DNA from: Struthio camelus | Taxonomy: Eukaryota > Chordata > Aves > Struthioniformes > Struthionidae | NCBI RefSeq assembly: GCF_040807025.1 | Contig: NC_090942.1 | Span: 39,386,911 to 39,450,910, forward strand | DNA: 64,000 bases | Direction of reading: 5' to 3' | Part shown: in pieces, positions 12,654-24,440 of the stretch | Position numbering within the stretch: the stretch's first letter is position 1 | Layout: the number at the start of each line of letters is the position of its first letter | Translations under genes and position numbers: made by a program | The notes under the pieces: model-generated | What the model saw: the letters and a program-made list of their open reading frames with translations, nothing else | Databases searched by the model: none | What the model was told of the DNA's origin: nothing

Positions 12654-15600
12654 AGAATCATATTGTTTTACCACCCAAACAACCAAAAAAAAAATCAAAT
12701 TCTGTTTCTTAATGAGATGTATAAAAGTCTTGGCGAATGATGCAAGTTTTACCGAGTCTATTCGGTTTTAGAGATAGTCCTATTAATGCTGGTTCATCAT
12801 CCAGACATAGTTTTAGTCAGTTTTATTCTTTGTTATATTGTTATCGGAGATAAACAGGACAGTTAGACACACATTGAAGTAATAAATTATACTCCGGTCA
12901 AAAATAGAGTATATAATTTACTGTGATTTTGATGCGTATGCTATTCTTAGGCTCCAGTGATTATGGATTTTTAGAAAACAGCAGTTTTATCTCAGCTTTT
13001 CTACTTCTTCCAAACAAAGTCCCCATGTGACAAGCACATATCTGAATAACTGAATACGCATGGGTAACTCCACCAAACTCAATGCAATATGTATGTCTGT
13101 AGAGTAATTATAAATAGTATAAACAGTATAAAAATGCTTGCAAGCGGAGGTTTACTCATTTCAGTTTACTTGGCTAATCAGATTCACCTTTCAACAAGAT
13201 TTAATATCTAGCGTTGTTAATATTGTGCCATGAAATTACATAGTTTTATCCCTTCCCTATTTTGGGATGAAAGTATACAAGGCAGGAACAACAGAAGCAT
13301 GGTGCGTCACCGTAATTATTTTACCATATTGCAGAATTGTCCATTACAAGCCAACATTTTCTTCATTTGCCGTTGTTACTAAGTGTAACAGATGAATTAT
13401 GTGGCACTAAAACATAAAGGAAAACAAACAGCACTGAATTGGAAACCCAATGGTTACTGCTGGCACTGAAAGCAGTATTTCAGCAGAAAATCAGCCCATC
13501 TGATGTTTGCAAATCCAGATCATCAGAAGCTAGTTCCAAAACAGCATGCCATTCCAACAAAGGCGAGTTAGATACTGAGAGCACCCAGTTCTGGTCCCAC
13601 TGTAATTGCTGGAAAACTCCCACAGTTTTCAATAATCAGCTAGATTGGGTCCAAAATGCAGACGTTAGATATACCATGAAAGAATGACTGTCTGGAATTT
13701 ATTATACAGCAGATATGCCACCAAACTGGAAATTTCACATAGGAAAAAAAAAAAAAATCACAATATGCCTTTAGCTTGGATAGGTTGGAAATGATGTAAT
13801 AGAAGCATTATGATTTATAACAAATTTATGAGCTATGCAGGCAAGCCAATCTCCAGGGATATATGTGGTAAATGGAGAATACCAGTGGCAAATAGAATTT
13901 ACATCAAAGCAATCCTGCAAACCTCAAACACTTATTACTCTATTCATGACCTTTGTTAGTACACAGCAGTAGAATACAGTTTAACATAATGTTAACATTT
14001 ACCTTAAATGAAACATTTCTGTCTAAACGGTTACTGAAAATGAGATGAAAACTTTATGTAAGCTACACAACATATATTTTTGACATTATGCACCATTATT
14101 TGTAAGCAAGCAGCCTTTAAAGACTGGTGTAAGTTTATTGAATCAATACCCTTAAACTCGATGGGTTGCTTTTCTGATAAAATAACCATCGTGCACCTCC
14201 GAGGGCGTGACGTGAATCTAAGTGAGGCCTATGGTAATGCAACTGTGGGCTCAGGCAGGTTTGCCGCTTTTTGGCTGGACAGTAGCCCACATAACGGAGC
14301 GCAGCACGTAATTCACTACAAATGGCAAACTCTTCCTGCAGAGATCCAGATTTCTGCAGAGCTGGCCCTGAAACGAAGTTACTTCCTGCCCCTAAAAGGG
14401 TGCGCGAGCGCTCAGGGTGGGAGCAGCAGTCGCAGGGCGGTTCCCGGGGAAGTTTTTCCTGTTCTACTGCAAACAGTTGTGTGGTACCAGCCTGGTCGCT
14501 GAAGAAATACTGCATAAGAGCACATAACACCTGTACCAGCTGAAACTCTGCATCACGCCAGCACATGTAGCCACCAAGGACTTCACCCAGACACATGGCA
14601 AGACATGGGGATGGAGTGATAGGGACATGAAAAGGCTTTCACAGCAGGTTGCTGAGGACACTCAACCCAGACAGGTCTCTGGTGTCCCAGCCCCGGCTCT
14701 GTCCATTGAGCTGCAGTGCCCCTGCCTGAGCTGGCTGGTAAATATATTGCTGGTGTCCCAGCCACTTGCTCCATCTTGTATCTGTGAGCATAAGGAGAGC
14801 ACATTTGGCTCCCATATTAGGAAACGTGAGGGGAAGTTGTGTCAGGTGGCTCCGGCCTCCTAACTTTCAATTCGGGTGAGTATATCTAAAAACAGTTAGG
14901 TATAATGCATTTAGGTATCACGCCTTCATTGACATCAGAGGAACTGGACTATTTCTCAGCAGCTGAGATGCAGTAAAGGATCTTTGCCCACCTTGCTGTT
15001 GCTACTCGGCGAGGAACGAAACTAAGTGACGTGCTATGTGTTTCATAAGGAGTGGCAATATGTGATCAGAAAGTGAGATTTTTTTTTTTTCTAACACACA
15101 CAAAAATCAAAAGATATATATTTATTCTTCTGAAACTTCATGATGTTTCCCTGAAAACTAGAAGAATGGAACACTGAAAGCTACCCCTTCCTCCCGCATC
15201 TTTAAGTCGCCTTTTTCCACAGACCTGAAATACGTTCTGCAAGACAGTTACAGACACGTTTGTCAGCCGAACCTATCTGATCAGCTTTCAAGTAGGCCCA
15301 TGATGGTTCATTCTGACCACACAAGTCAAGTGATCCCAACCTCAGGAGTTTTTGCTCATCCCAAAGTCCTGTAGATCTACTTCAGGCTGTGAATTCCCCT
15401 TTCCTAATGGCCTGTGGCAGCAGAGTCACCCCATAAGCCAGCGTCTCCACGAGCTGGGTGTACCATCCTGCGGCACAGGAATGACAAGAAGCTCAACTGG
15501 AGCATCACACCCAGGTCCCTCACTCTGAAGAACAACCAGCTAGGTGGATTATTCTGCCAAGATAGCTCCTGCCATTTTTTTAGTATTCAGTCACCCTGCA

Positions 15601-17442
15601 GGAGACTGAACAGTTTTCAAGTCTTCATGAAAACAATGGTATATTTATCTCAGATTTAATCAACAAAGGAAAAGAAGGATGCTACAAGGATAAGCTATTC
15701 AAACATAAGTGTAATGTTGGATGTCAAACAATAGCATATTGTAAGTAATACCAAAAAAGGTTTCTCCTAAAGCAACATTTAGGGAAAACATATGATAACA
15801 ATAAAAATGATTTCCACAACCTTTTCACCACTTGTTCCATGTGGGAACGATAAGTGATACGCCTGCTCTACATTTTTAAAGAAATATTCCTCACAAATAA
15901 TATATTGTAAGCTTTGTGCGCTGAGCCTTTTTTGTGCGTGTGTTCTCAGTTATTGCTTTTCTGGAATATGAATTGTATTATGAACACCAGTGTGTTAACT
16001 CCACTTGGGCTCATTTAAAGCCATTTCAAGGGGCTGTTCCGAGCACTGAGTTCTATCAGAATTAAGGGAATGGTTTGGTTTTGAGTCATCTTCCCCTAGT
16101 TGCCATTTGAGCACAAATATTCCAATTTGTTCTTTTTTAAATCAACACCGGATGAGACCATTAAATAATATACATTCGTTAAACAGATCGTGGTCATGAC
16201 CTGCATCAAGGCACTGCCAAGAACAAATATATGTGTATTATTGCTCAGTTCTGTGCTCTGGTTTACATTTTTAAGCCTGTGTCAATTCATAGCAAAACTT
16301 TTGCAGCCAGAAGAGAGTGGATGAGCATTGGATTTTTTTTTTTTTTTCAAGGATCCCTCCAGCAGCAAGGCAGATGCCTCTCTCTTGGTAGAATCAAAGA
16401 ACTGAAAGATTACAATAACTTGCATTTATGTGCTTTCCGTCAGAGGACCACAAAGCATTTGCAAACGCTGGTTACGTCAGCCATGCTATAACCCTTAAAA
16501 GAGATAAAATTGTATGATGGCTCCAGTACAGATGGCTAAACTGATGCAAAAGGAGTTGGAGGGCATGGTTACATGAGCTGCAGTCACACCTTGGATGGCA
16601 GCATGGATGTAAAACTTGCTCCGCTCACATGGTCAAACCATGGCAAAGCTTGACACAAAACCAACAGCAACTCCTTTGTTCCAGCCTGGCCTCCTTGGGC
16701 TGGGTTTCATTATACTGCTTTCCTCATATCCCCTTCCCTCATATATGGGACTAGATCAGACAATGAGATTTTTATGAAATGTAAATCTTCTTCTCAACTC
16801 CCTAAATCATTTCTAAAAGAAGGCCGGTTCAGTGATCCTATCTCGCCGTTACTAGCCTGCCCTCACATTTCAATTAACAACGCTGTAGTTTCTTTCTTCT
16901 CGTCCCTGTATTTCATGTTGCCAAAAATAGCTTTTTAAAATGAGATTTTGCCTACACAAAAGCAGCAATTTCAACAGAGCAGAAAGGCTCAAAGACAGTG
17001 GGAGGTCATATTTTACTCCTCCAGTTTTTCTCCCCCTTCATCACTCTTACAGCTATACTCAGGTTTATCTGAGGATGGGAAGAGGGAAGGAACCTGAGGT
17101 TCATTGTTGTAACATTGCTTGCTATGTTCACATTTTTATTTAAGGCTTTGAGCTTCAAATCAAAACCATACATTTCCAAGTGGCCAGCTCTAAGTCCCCC
17201 CTAGACTTTCCCATTCTGAGGTAGTCTGGTAAAAGTATCTCATTTACACTAGGCTATTTTTACTGGTTTATTTTTAAATTCAGAGTTGATAAAGTGTCAA
17301 TTTTTCTTCTGCTGTAAATAGAGATATCCCAGCCTTTGGAATTAACTCCAAATTGTTGGTCTGGACATGAACTTCACAGTGAGTCTCTCCTCTCTCCTGG
17401 CTGACATTTTCCCATTAATTTCTTTTTCCCTTTCATCCATTC

Positions 17443-17465
17443 ATTGGCTGATGAGCCTATAAATA
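17443..17465 (+). promoter_or_regulatory. Possible core promoter: inverted CCAAT plus TATA
   Basis: ATTGG (inverted CCAAT) at about 17,446 is followed closely by TATAAATA at about 17,458-17,465. The spacing is tighter than in most CCAAT/TATA promoters, and no exon follows, so this may be chance in AT-rich DNA. Confidence 0.2.
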
Positions 17466-18504
17466 CGCTTCATCTGCTTTTACTTTGCTTTTTAAGCATA
17501 AACCAATACTGAACACGTTGACTTGATTATGTCCAGAGGCAAAAGCCTTGCATGTTTCTTAAGTCATAGCAATAGCTTGAAACTTGACTTTCTGCTCCTT
17601 CTGTCCGTTAGGATAATCAGTGGGTCACTACTCACATGCTCAGAGCAAAGAGTGTCATGCGAAAGACGTGCCAGCTTGGAAAAGTGATAAATACCACCAC
17701 TTACAACCAAACTGAGCTGGAGGACAGGAAAGTGGTAAATAGTGACCGGGTGCTTGCCAGCTCCCTGCCCTGGCATGGTTTGTGGACTGCAGAAATTTCT
17801 GTCCCTGCCCCCACAGGAGACCTCCGCCCTCCTCAGTTTCTAACATAATATAGCAACCATTTCTTCCTGGAAGGTGCTGTCAGTTTTACCCACAGCATGT
17901 CCATGCACTGACATGCCCCACCTAAATTAGCGCTCCCTTCCTCTAACCTTCAATTCCCAGCATCCTTAATAAAGATACTTGCCTTGATCCATGCAGAAGG
18001 TTCAAACCTCTGCAAGGATCTTAAGGGACTTTTTCCCGTCAAACTTTGCTCGTGTGAGCACTCCCTCAGCTGCACTGAGCCCGTGGCAGCAAAAACTCAC
18101 CACTCCCATTGCTCAAATCAAGGTCCAGCACGTTTTCAGAGTGCCAAACTAAGAACAAGCTAAATAGGCAGCTCTGCCGAAGTTGCCCACCGCAGGGGGG
18201 CAATGATGCGCAGCTGGGGCTGGGCTGGAGGTGGTCACGTCTTCGCCAGCCCAGGTACAGCCGAAACCGAATGGCACCCGCTGAGATGAACTAGCTGAAT
18301 ATGGTAGCCATAGAAAATGCAACACATATCCTGCACTATATTATCATAGATGCTTCTTTTTCTTGCCTCATCACCGAAACATTCTTAAAGGGAGAACCAT
18401 TTGGAAGCAGTTTTTCTAGAACAAGAAACGCAAAAGCCATAGTACATCATTCATAAGAATTTCAGATGAGAATGTGACTGTAAAAAACAGCTTGGTATTG
18501 ATAT

Positions 18505-18580
18505 ACATTGAAATTACATTTTGCATTATATCTTGCATTGTATTTACATAAATTAAAATTATATTTTGCATTATCTTTAC
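18505..18580. repeat. AT-rich direct repeat
   Basis: Two near-copies, AATTACATTTTGCATTAT and AATTATATTTTGCATTAT, are separated by a related ATCTTGCATTGTATTTACAT segment, giving a local period of about 45 bp. This produces a repetitive peptide in the minus-strand reading, but nothing suggests it is coding. Confidence 0.7.
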
Positions 18581-19599
18581 CTTTCCAGATGATTTAGCAG
18601 ATTTATAACCAAAGTAGTTATTAAATCTAGCACTAGTAAACATTGCAACAAGCTTGATGGAGTGATGGCTCTGACTCTTCATGCAAATACCACAGCAAAA
18701 ATAACCTCCCTCCTATATCAGCAAAGAAGTTCATCCAAATCCCAGAGAAATCAAAGAAATTCTACTACTGAATATGATGGACCTCGCACTGGGTCCTCAA
18801 CTTGTATCAAGTTCCAGCCCTGTGCAAAGCATACACGGGAAAAGATGAATGATTATAACCCACTGCCAGACGAGGTTTGCCATAAAAAGCACCAATTCAG
18901 CCTGCAGCTAGCTGCAATGCTGGGTGCTGCTGGAATAACAGGATACAAAACATCCTCCTGAAAGTGCACAAGTGCTCCTGCTCTGTTGTGAGCTTAGCAG
19001 TGTGTGTTTAAGCTGCTGCTGAGAGCTTTCCTGTAACTTCCATCAAGTGGGAAGCTGGGTCCTAGTTCAAGGAAATAATCTAAATCGTGCCCCCTTTCAG
19101 GCTGGAAAACCATAGCCGGTTTTGTTTCGTGTTAATTTAATCACATGATTTATCCGTCTTTGTATTCAGATCACGAATGATATCAAAAATAATCTATCAA
19201 TAACAAGAAAGCAAGCCAAAAAAGTGCGAGGAAATGAAAAAAATGAGCCAAACGGCTAGAATTCCAAGATGAAACGGTAAATAAATCTCTTGTTCTTTCT
19301 ATCAAGTTTTTGCAGAAGGTAGTGGAAAAGTCATATGGAGTTTGAGTCTGTCTCTGTGACAGAAAGCTTGGCCTCTCTTCCCACCGGCCCCCACTGTACT
19401 GGAAGGCTTTTCTTCCAGCTGCTTGCCGGTGTCTGTAGCACAGTGGCTTCCTTAAGAGAAACTTTTCCAAGGAAAAAAGCATTAGACGTGTGCTACTTAT
19501 CTACTTTTTATTGCGTGTTAAGATAACGTCGAAACTGGCGTAGCTTTTGTTCTTCCCTCCCATTCATGTGATCGGCACAAATTTTATTTAATTAAATCA

Positions 19600-20190
19600 C
19601 AGCAAAATGAAAGGGGCCCTGACGTGTTTGGCAGATAACAGCAGCCCGGATTCTCCGCGGCACCAAACCGCCATTCCCAGATTTCCCGCGTTAGCATCCC
19701 TCTGCCCCCAGCGCGGAGCACGTGCTCCAGCCGTCGCGGCCCAAGGCGGCTGCAGCCTCTGCAAAGCACTTGCATGCCTATCGCGGGGTACAAGCGACAG
19801 CGCTGTTCTCCAGCCGCACGATCCCACCTCGGGAAACAGCCCAAAAAGGCACGGAGCGGAGAGAAAGAGCGAGCGAGCGCTCCCACCGACCAGGTTCCCG
19901 TCGGCCTCGGCTGGTGGGCCGATGCCAAGTCTGGGGGAAGATTAAAAACACCAAGCAGACGGTATCGATACGTCCTCGCAATAGGCAGAGCGCGGCGGTA
20001 CGTCACCCAGCCCCGCTGCTGCCTGTTATTTATAACTGCCTACGTGGCTGATTCCTGTCTCCTGAAAGCGGGGGGCCGCGGCCCTGTTTTGGAGGGACTG
20101 CAGCGTCCCGCTCCCCCGGCAGCTCCCGCTCGGCTTCTCCTTGTCTCATTTAGTAATTCATTCCGTGCCAAGAACAGCACGGTGACGTAA
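19600..20190. promoter_or_regulatory. Orphan CpG-rich island with promoter-like motifs
   Basis: A sharp rise in GC and CpG density stands out against the AT-rich flanks. Visible motifs are a 14-bp palindromic E-box GGAGCACGTGCTCC (19,715-19,728), GTATCGATAC (19,962-19,971) and a CRE-like TACGTCA (about 19,999-20,005). There is also a TATAAATA on the minus strand (20,027-20,034) and a CRE TGACGTAA (20,183-20,190) 30 bp ahead of TATAAA (20,220-20,225) on the plus strand. No protein-coding first exon was recognised. It may be the promoter of an unannotated non-coding RNA, or a GC-rich enhancer. The direction is uncertain because TATA-like elements face both ways. Confidence 0.45.
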
Positions 20191-20246
20191 TAACGAAACG
20201 CGCTTTGAAATCAACATGATATAAAGGACTTCTGCAAGGCTTCAGC

Positions 20247-20343
20247 CCAGCAAAGCACTTAAACACACGCGTGACTTTAAGCATGCGAGCGGTAGTCCCA
20301 TTGGTTTCAGCAGAGTTACACATGTGCTTAAGTGCTTTGCTGG
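20247..20343. repeat. Old interspersed repeat with 16-bp inverted arms
   Basis: CCAGCAAAGCACTTAA (20,247-20,262) is the exact reverse complement of 20,328-20,343. The 65 bp between them contain a GTAGTCCCATTGGTTTCAGC segment. I recall this pattern (CCCATTG...TTCAG between arms containing AAGTGCTTTGCTG) as a common ancient repeat in reptile and bird genomes, but I cannot name the family with confidence. Related fragments appear to lie near 21,880-21,990, 32,585-32,650 and 41,610-41,725. Confidence 0.65.
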
Positions 20344-20359
20344 ATCGGGGCCCAAATTT

Positions 20360-23300
20360 GACAGACAACTCAGGTTATGCCTTAAACAAAGAACCTCTTT
20401 TACACAGCGTTTTCAGAGAAAAACATCCAGTTTCACATAATCCGTCGGAGCGAGGTTAGAGCCGGTCCTTATCCCACAGAAGCTGATAGCAAGCCTCCCG
20501 TCGCTTTCGGTGCGGGACTGCGCTTCCTGGTGCTGGGACTGGATGCGAGCTGCAGCTGCTCTGTCCCTTTGGCTAGGAGAAAAAAAAAAAAATTAAACCA
20601 TTAGTTTTAATCAAAGAATTGAAAACAAAAATAACTGACTCCCCTTGCTTACAGCCCATGGATGCGGTAGCCGGTTTCTGTGTCGATTTTTTGCTGTGTT
20701 ATTCTTCCAGAAAAATCTTTGACTCGAAAGAAGTGATTCCGCTGCCTGCAAATACAGACCTGTCAAGGTCGAACAGTTATGTTCAATGTCATTGTAAGCA
20801 AAACTGACATTTTATTTACTCATTTGTACCACTGGAGTGTCAGCCCAGCAATGATTAAAGCTGTCAGTAGAATCAACAAATAGTGTAAAAACACTGAGCT
20901 GCCAGTCCAAGTTTCTGTTTCGTTGCACACGTTAGCTTGAGTGAAGCTTTGCCTGAATGTTTTGATGGTTTTGTGGCTTATTCTTCCCTAATTAATTTGC
21001 TTGACGATTATCCTCTGGAGGCCAACAATGTAATGGACAAATAAAATGCCTCTCTTCATTCCTCCCTCTAAAGGAAATCCTGGGCAATTGGATGTGAACT
21101 TACAGCTGATCTGTAATCTTGACCAGAACCATTTTTGTGCTATTCAGATTTTTCCCAGAGAGCTGAAAGTCGTCCCCCCTAAAGAAGAGATTAATGTAGG
21201 TCTAATCTCAGGAAGATAAACTTGCACAAAGGAAACGGCTCGCGGTGCTTACCTACACAGAAAGGCGCGCGTTTCAGAGGCTATTTGAATAGAAATCGGT
21301 AGATTTTCTTCCGCGTGTATGTTAAAGGGAAGGGGGAGAGAAGAGAGGGGAAACGAGGGGGAGAACTACCCGTGAGTTTTCAAACTTGTTCTCAAACCTC
21401 AGAACTAAGCTCAGGTTGGTCTGCAGATTTTATTGCTGTGCTCGCACACACAGTTTAGCACTGGAAGTCCTGAAAGGCCAGGTTCAGCAAAATAATTTTG
21501 CTCTTGCTGCTGATGAGAGAAGTTTCTGAGATTACATGGGTGTAAGGTGTGGGTCCACTAAATTCAAGATGTGTGAAAAGACAGGTAGAGTGCAGTTTCT
21601 CAGAACAGGACGCCAGTATGGTATTCCTAGACAAAGAAATAACACTGCACTCTGTGTACAGCAATAAAATAGCGAGTGCTTGCTGCGTGGCTGATTTTAA
21701 ATCACGTCCATGACAGCTATTGACTTTCCTGACAGAGGAGCCACTCAACACAGCTGAAGCTACATGAAGCATTTTACAGAAGAAAAAAAAATATCTTTAC
21801 TGCAATACTTTCCATGAGAAATGATTTAGGCAAGGAGCCAAACAATCCATAAAACAATCCAATTTACGTCTAGGCAGACCTGATCCTGCAAGGCAGTAGC
21901 ACCTTTGCTTATGGATGTAGCTCCACCGAACTCAGTAGCGCCAGTCCTGTAAGGCAAACGGAGCAACTTCTTTGTGGCACCCTCGGCATTTGCACTCAAG
22001 TTCCTATACGTGTCTCCTCATCTGCAGGACCTGCCCTTTTATCACTAAGTGTACACTGGGCCAGGGCAAAAATAGACCATGTAAGTATGTCGCTGGATGT
22101 CAGATGTTCACAGGCTGGTTTCTACCGTGGTAATGGATAAGATTTGTATGACTTCAAGCATTCATACTATAAGTACTTCATGGCCATTCAGCGTCAAAAA
22201 TTTACCCAATTTTTTTCAAAACTTCAGAAGCCAAGAAAAATTGCGTTTCTTTTTAAAATTCATCTTAATGCTCTTTACCACATGACACGTAATCGTTACT
22301 TGCCATGTTTATAAATCTAATAGAACAGGTGAAAGCTCTCCATACGTTGTAAAACAGAACTATCCCCTCTTACTTACATAAATTTACAAAGAAATACTGA
22401 AGAAAGCTACGCCTAAAAGTTATTCCACTTCTCTAATGATATTTTTGTGTTTACAGTTGAGTATGCAAAGATACCAAGACAGAGTCACCCAAGCTGTTTC
22501 CAGCATAAATCCGGGTAAAGACTAAGCACAGGTTTTGTTCGAATTTTTCTTTCAATGGAAAGCTTCAACTTTTTTCAAAAAAAAAAAAAATTAGTTTTCT
22601 TCACTTGCGGCAAAGCAGGAGCTTCCTGACCAGCTAAAATCATCACAACCTGATCGTAGTACAGGTTTGTGTCAGGTATCTATGTGCTAATAAAATTCCA
22701 GGGATGAGCAGGCATTGACCTGCTTTATTCTCTCTTTTAGATGACACTTATATGTGGTTCTAGAAACACCTCTATTTTTAACAAAAAATGCCTTCTGAAA
22801 TCAGTTTCAAATGCGTTCTGTTGCAGCCCTCTGTCCGTACCATTCTTCTGTGCTGCTACAGGACTTACTGCAGAGCACGTTTCTATAATGATGGTGTTCA
22901 GCAGAAGCAAAGTCCTTAGCACATTCCTTTAATCCTCTAAGTTGTCCCTCTGTAAGAGACCACGAGTGTGGGTCTGCTTTCCTCTCAGAAAAGAACAGGA
23001 TCTCATGCATATTAAATACAACCATTTCCCAACATGTCCTGTTAATATTTGCTGTGATTGTTGCTGTTGTTGTTGTTGTTTTTCATTTTTGTTTTTTTTT
23101 AAGGAGAAATTACGTTGTTAAGTAAAGGCTCTCCAGGACATAGCTTTACCTTAGGTGACCACCTACTCGGTAGGTATGTAAGGAAGCTGAAGTATTGGGG
23201 GGACAACATCTGGCAAAGGCTTGTGAATTACAATTTTCTTTTGCAAGTGGAAAACCACATCCTGCACCAGGTCTCAGTGGGGTTTAATGCTGTCAGAGCA

Positions 23301-24089
23301 TACAAGGTTTGTTTTGATCTGTTATGGAGTAACACACATAGCTTTCAGTTCACACTAATAACATCCCCGTGCCTGGGGTATACACCAATCCAGAGGCTAC
23401 TAATTAAAGGTTAGAATTAACCAAACACAGTTCCACTACAAAACATATGAAACTTATTAAAACTTAAAAGTGACGTCTGGTTCTCAATATAAGCAAGCAA
23501 AGAATGCAAGAGTATTGTGGAGGGTTATTTAAGCACATTTTATTTCAGCATATTAAAAATTTCCTGTGTCTGCCAGTTCAGCACATAACATTTTAATGTT
23601 TCATGTGAAAACACAGCAAACTTTTAAAGAATCAATTATTGGTCCTGCATATCATAAAACAAATCCTATTTTCAGTATTACCATAAAGCTTTTTATGTTA
23701 TTTTGATCTGAAAGAGCTTTTTCAAAAGTTCACAACTTCGAAATCAAACTAGCATAACAGTGTTGCAAGCCCCCTTTTATTTATTTAAGTTACCAGTGAA
23801 ACAATTTGGGACTAACCTCACAAACTATAAGGGTGAGCAGGCGCTATTTCAAGTTCATTATATTAGCTCTATGAGTAAGCACAATCAGGCGCCCCTATAC
23901 TAATAGCGCTTGATCAAGAAGCAGAAAATTCCTTGGAAACGGAGGGAGCAACGTAACCTGCTAGCTTTTATTCTCATCGGTTCGATCTAAAAAGCCAACA
24001 AAGAGGGTGGGATAGAAGTGTTATGTAATTTATGTGCCCACTAGATACTCATATTTACATTTTAAGAATATACCCTCATTACGGCACCC
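20360..24089. other. Gene-free intergenic DNA
   Basis: No exon supported. An old repeat fragment related to the preceding element seems present at 21,880-21,990 (CCTGATCCTGCAAGGCAG and a later CCTGTAAGGC). A GTT/T-rich simple stretch is at about 23,055-23,101. A-runs occur near 20,580 and 22,579. The remainder is AT-rich and unremarkable. Confidence 0.5.
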
Positions 24090-24440
24090 AGCATTATCTA
24101 TGATCTTTGAAGTAAATGCTTTTGGTGCAGATACACTATCTCAGCTGGCAGAGCCTCCTCTCCTCGGCTGTGAGTGTCTTCAACATGTTGCAGCCTGTAC
24201 GCTGAGCCTGATAATGTCTTTGCATAGAACTTAATGAACTCATTACCCTTAATGCTGTTCTAACAAGATAGCTTGTAAATGTACTCATTTTTAATTAGCC
24301 CTGTTCAGCTGTGTGAATCAAATTACATAAGACTAATTAATTAATGTAATTGAAGACCTCATGGGAATGGGGCTTCTCGAACTGGCAAACCATATGCTTG
24401 TCAAATGATTCTGCTCCTAGGATTAACTAAGTGAGACCTG
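24090..24440. promoter_or_regulatory. Candidate conserved non-coding element
   Basis: This block lacks simple repeats and recognisable transposon sequence. It is dense in homeodomain-type cores (TAATTA, ATTAATTAAT around 24,334-24,345) alongside AGCTG E-box-like and ATGAACTCATTA-like motifs. That texture is typical of developmental enhancers in gene deserts such as the one beside HMGA2. Conservation cannot be measured here, so this is a judgement from appearance only. Confidence 0.25.

Larger units (their letters stand above)
10816..19599. other. Gene-free intergenic DNA
   Basis: No supportable exon. Contents noted are a partial direct duplication at 12,581-12,653, A and T runs near 13,741 and 15,080, and an AT-rich direct repeat at 18,505-18,580. 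A CCAAT/TATA-like pair sits at 17,443-17,465. A GC-richer patch at 14,390-14,460 yields an open frame of about 140 codons with no similarity I recognise. The rest is ordinary AT-rich avian-type non-coding DNA. Confidence 0.55.

Noticed and set aside
14080..14596. Overlapping open frames of 140 (plus) and 153 (minus) codons
   Set aside because: Both strands are open over the same bases, there is no recognisable domain, and neither is flanked by convincing splice sites.
19584..20190. Open frames of 109-140 codons on both strands in the CpG-rich island
   Set aside because: High GC content removes stop codons in all frames. The peptides are low-complexity and unlike known proteins. The minus-strand frame does not start with ATG.
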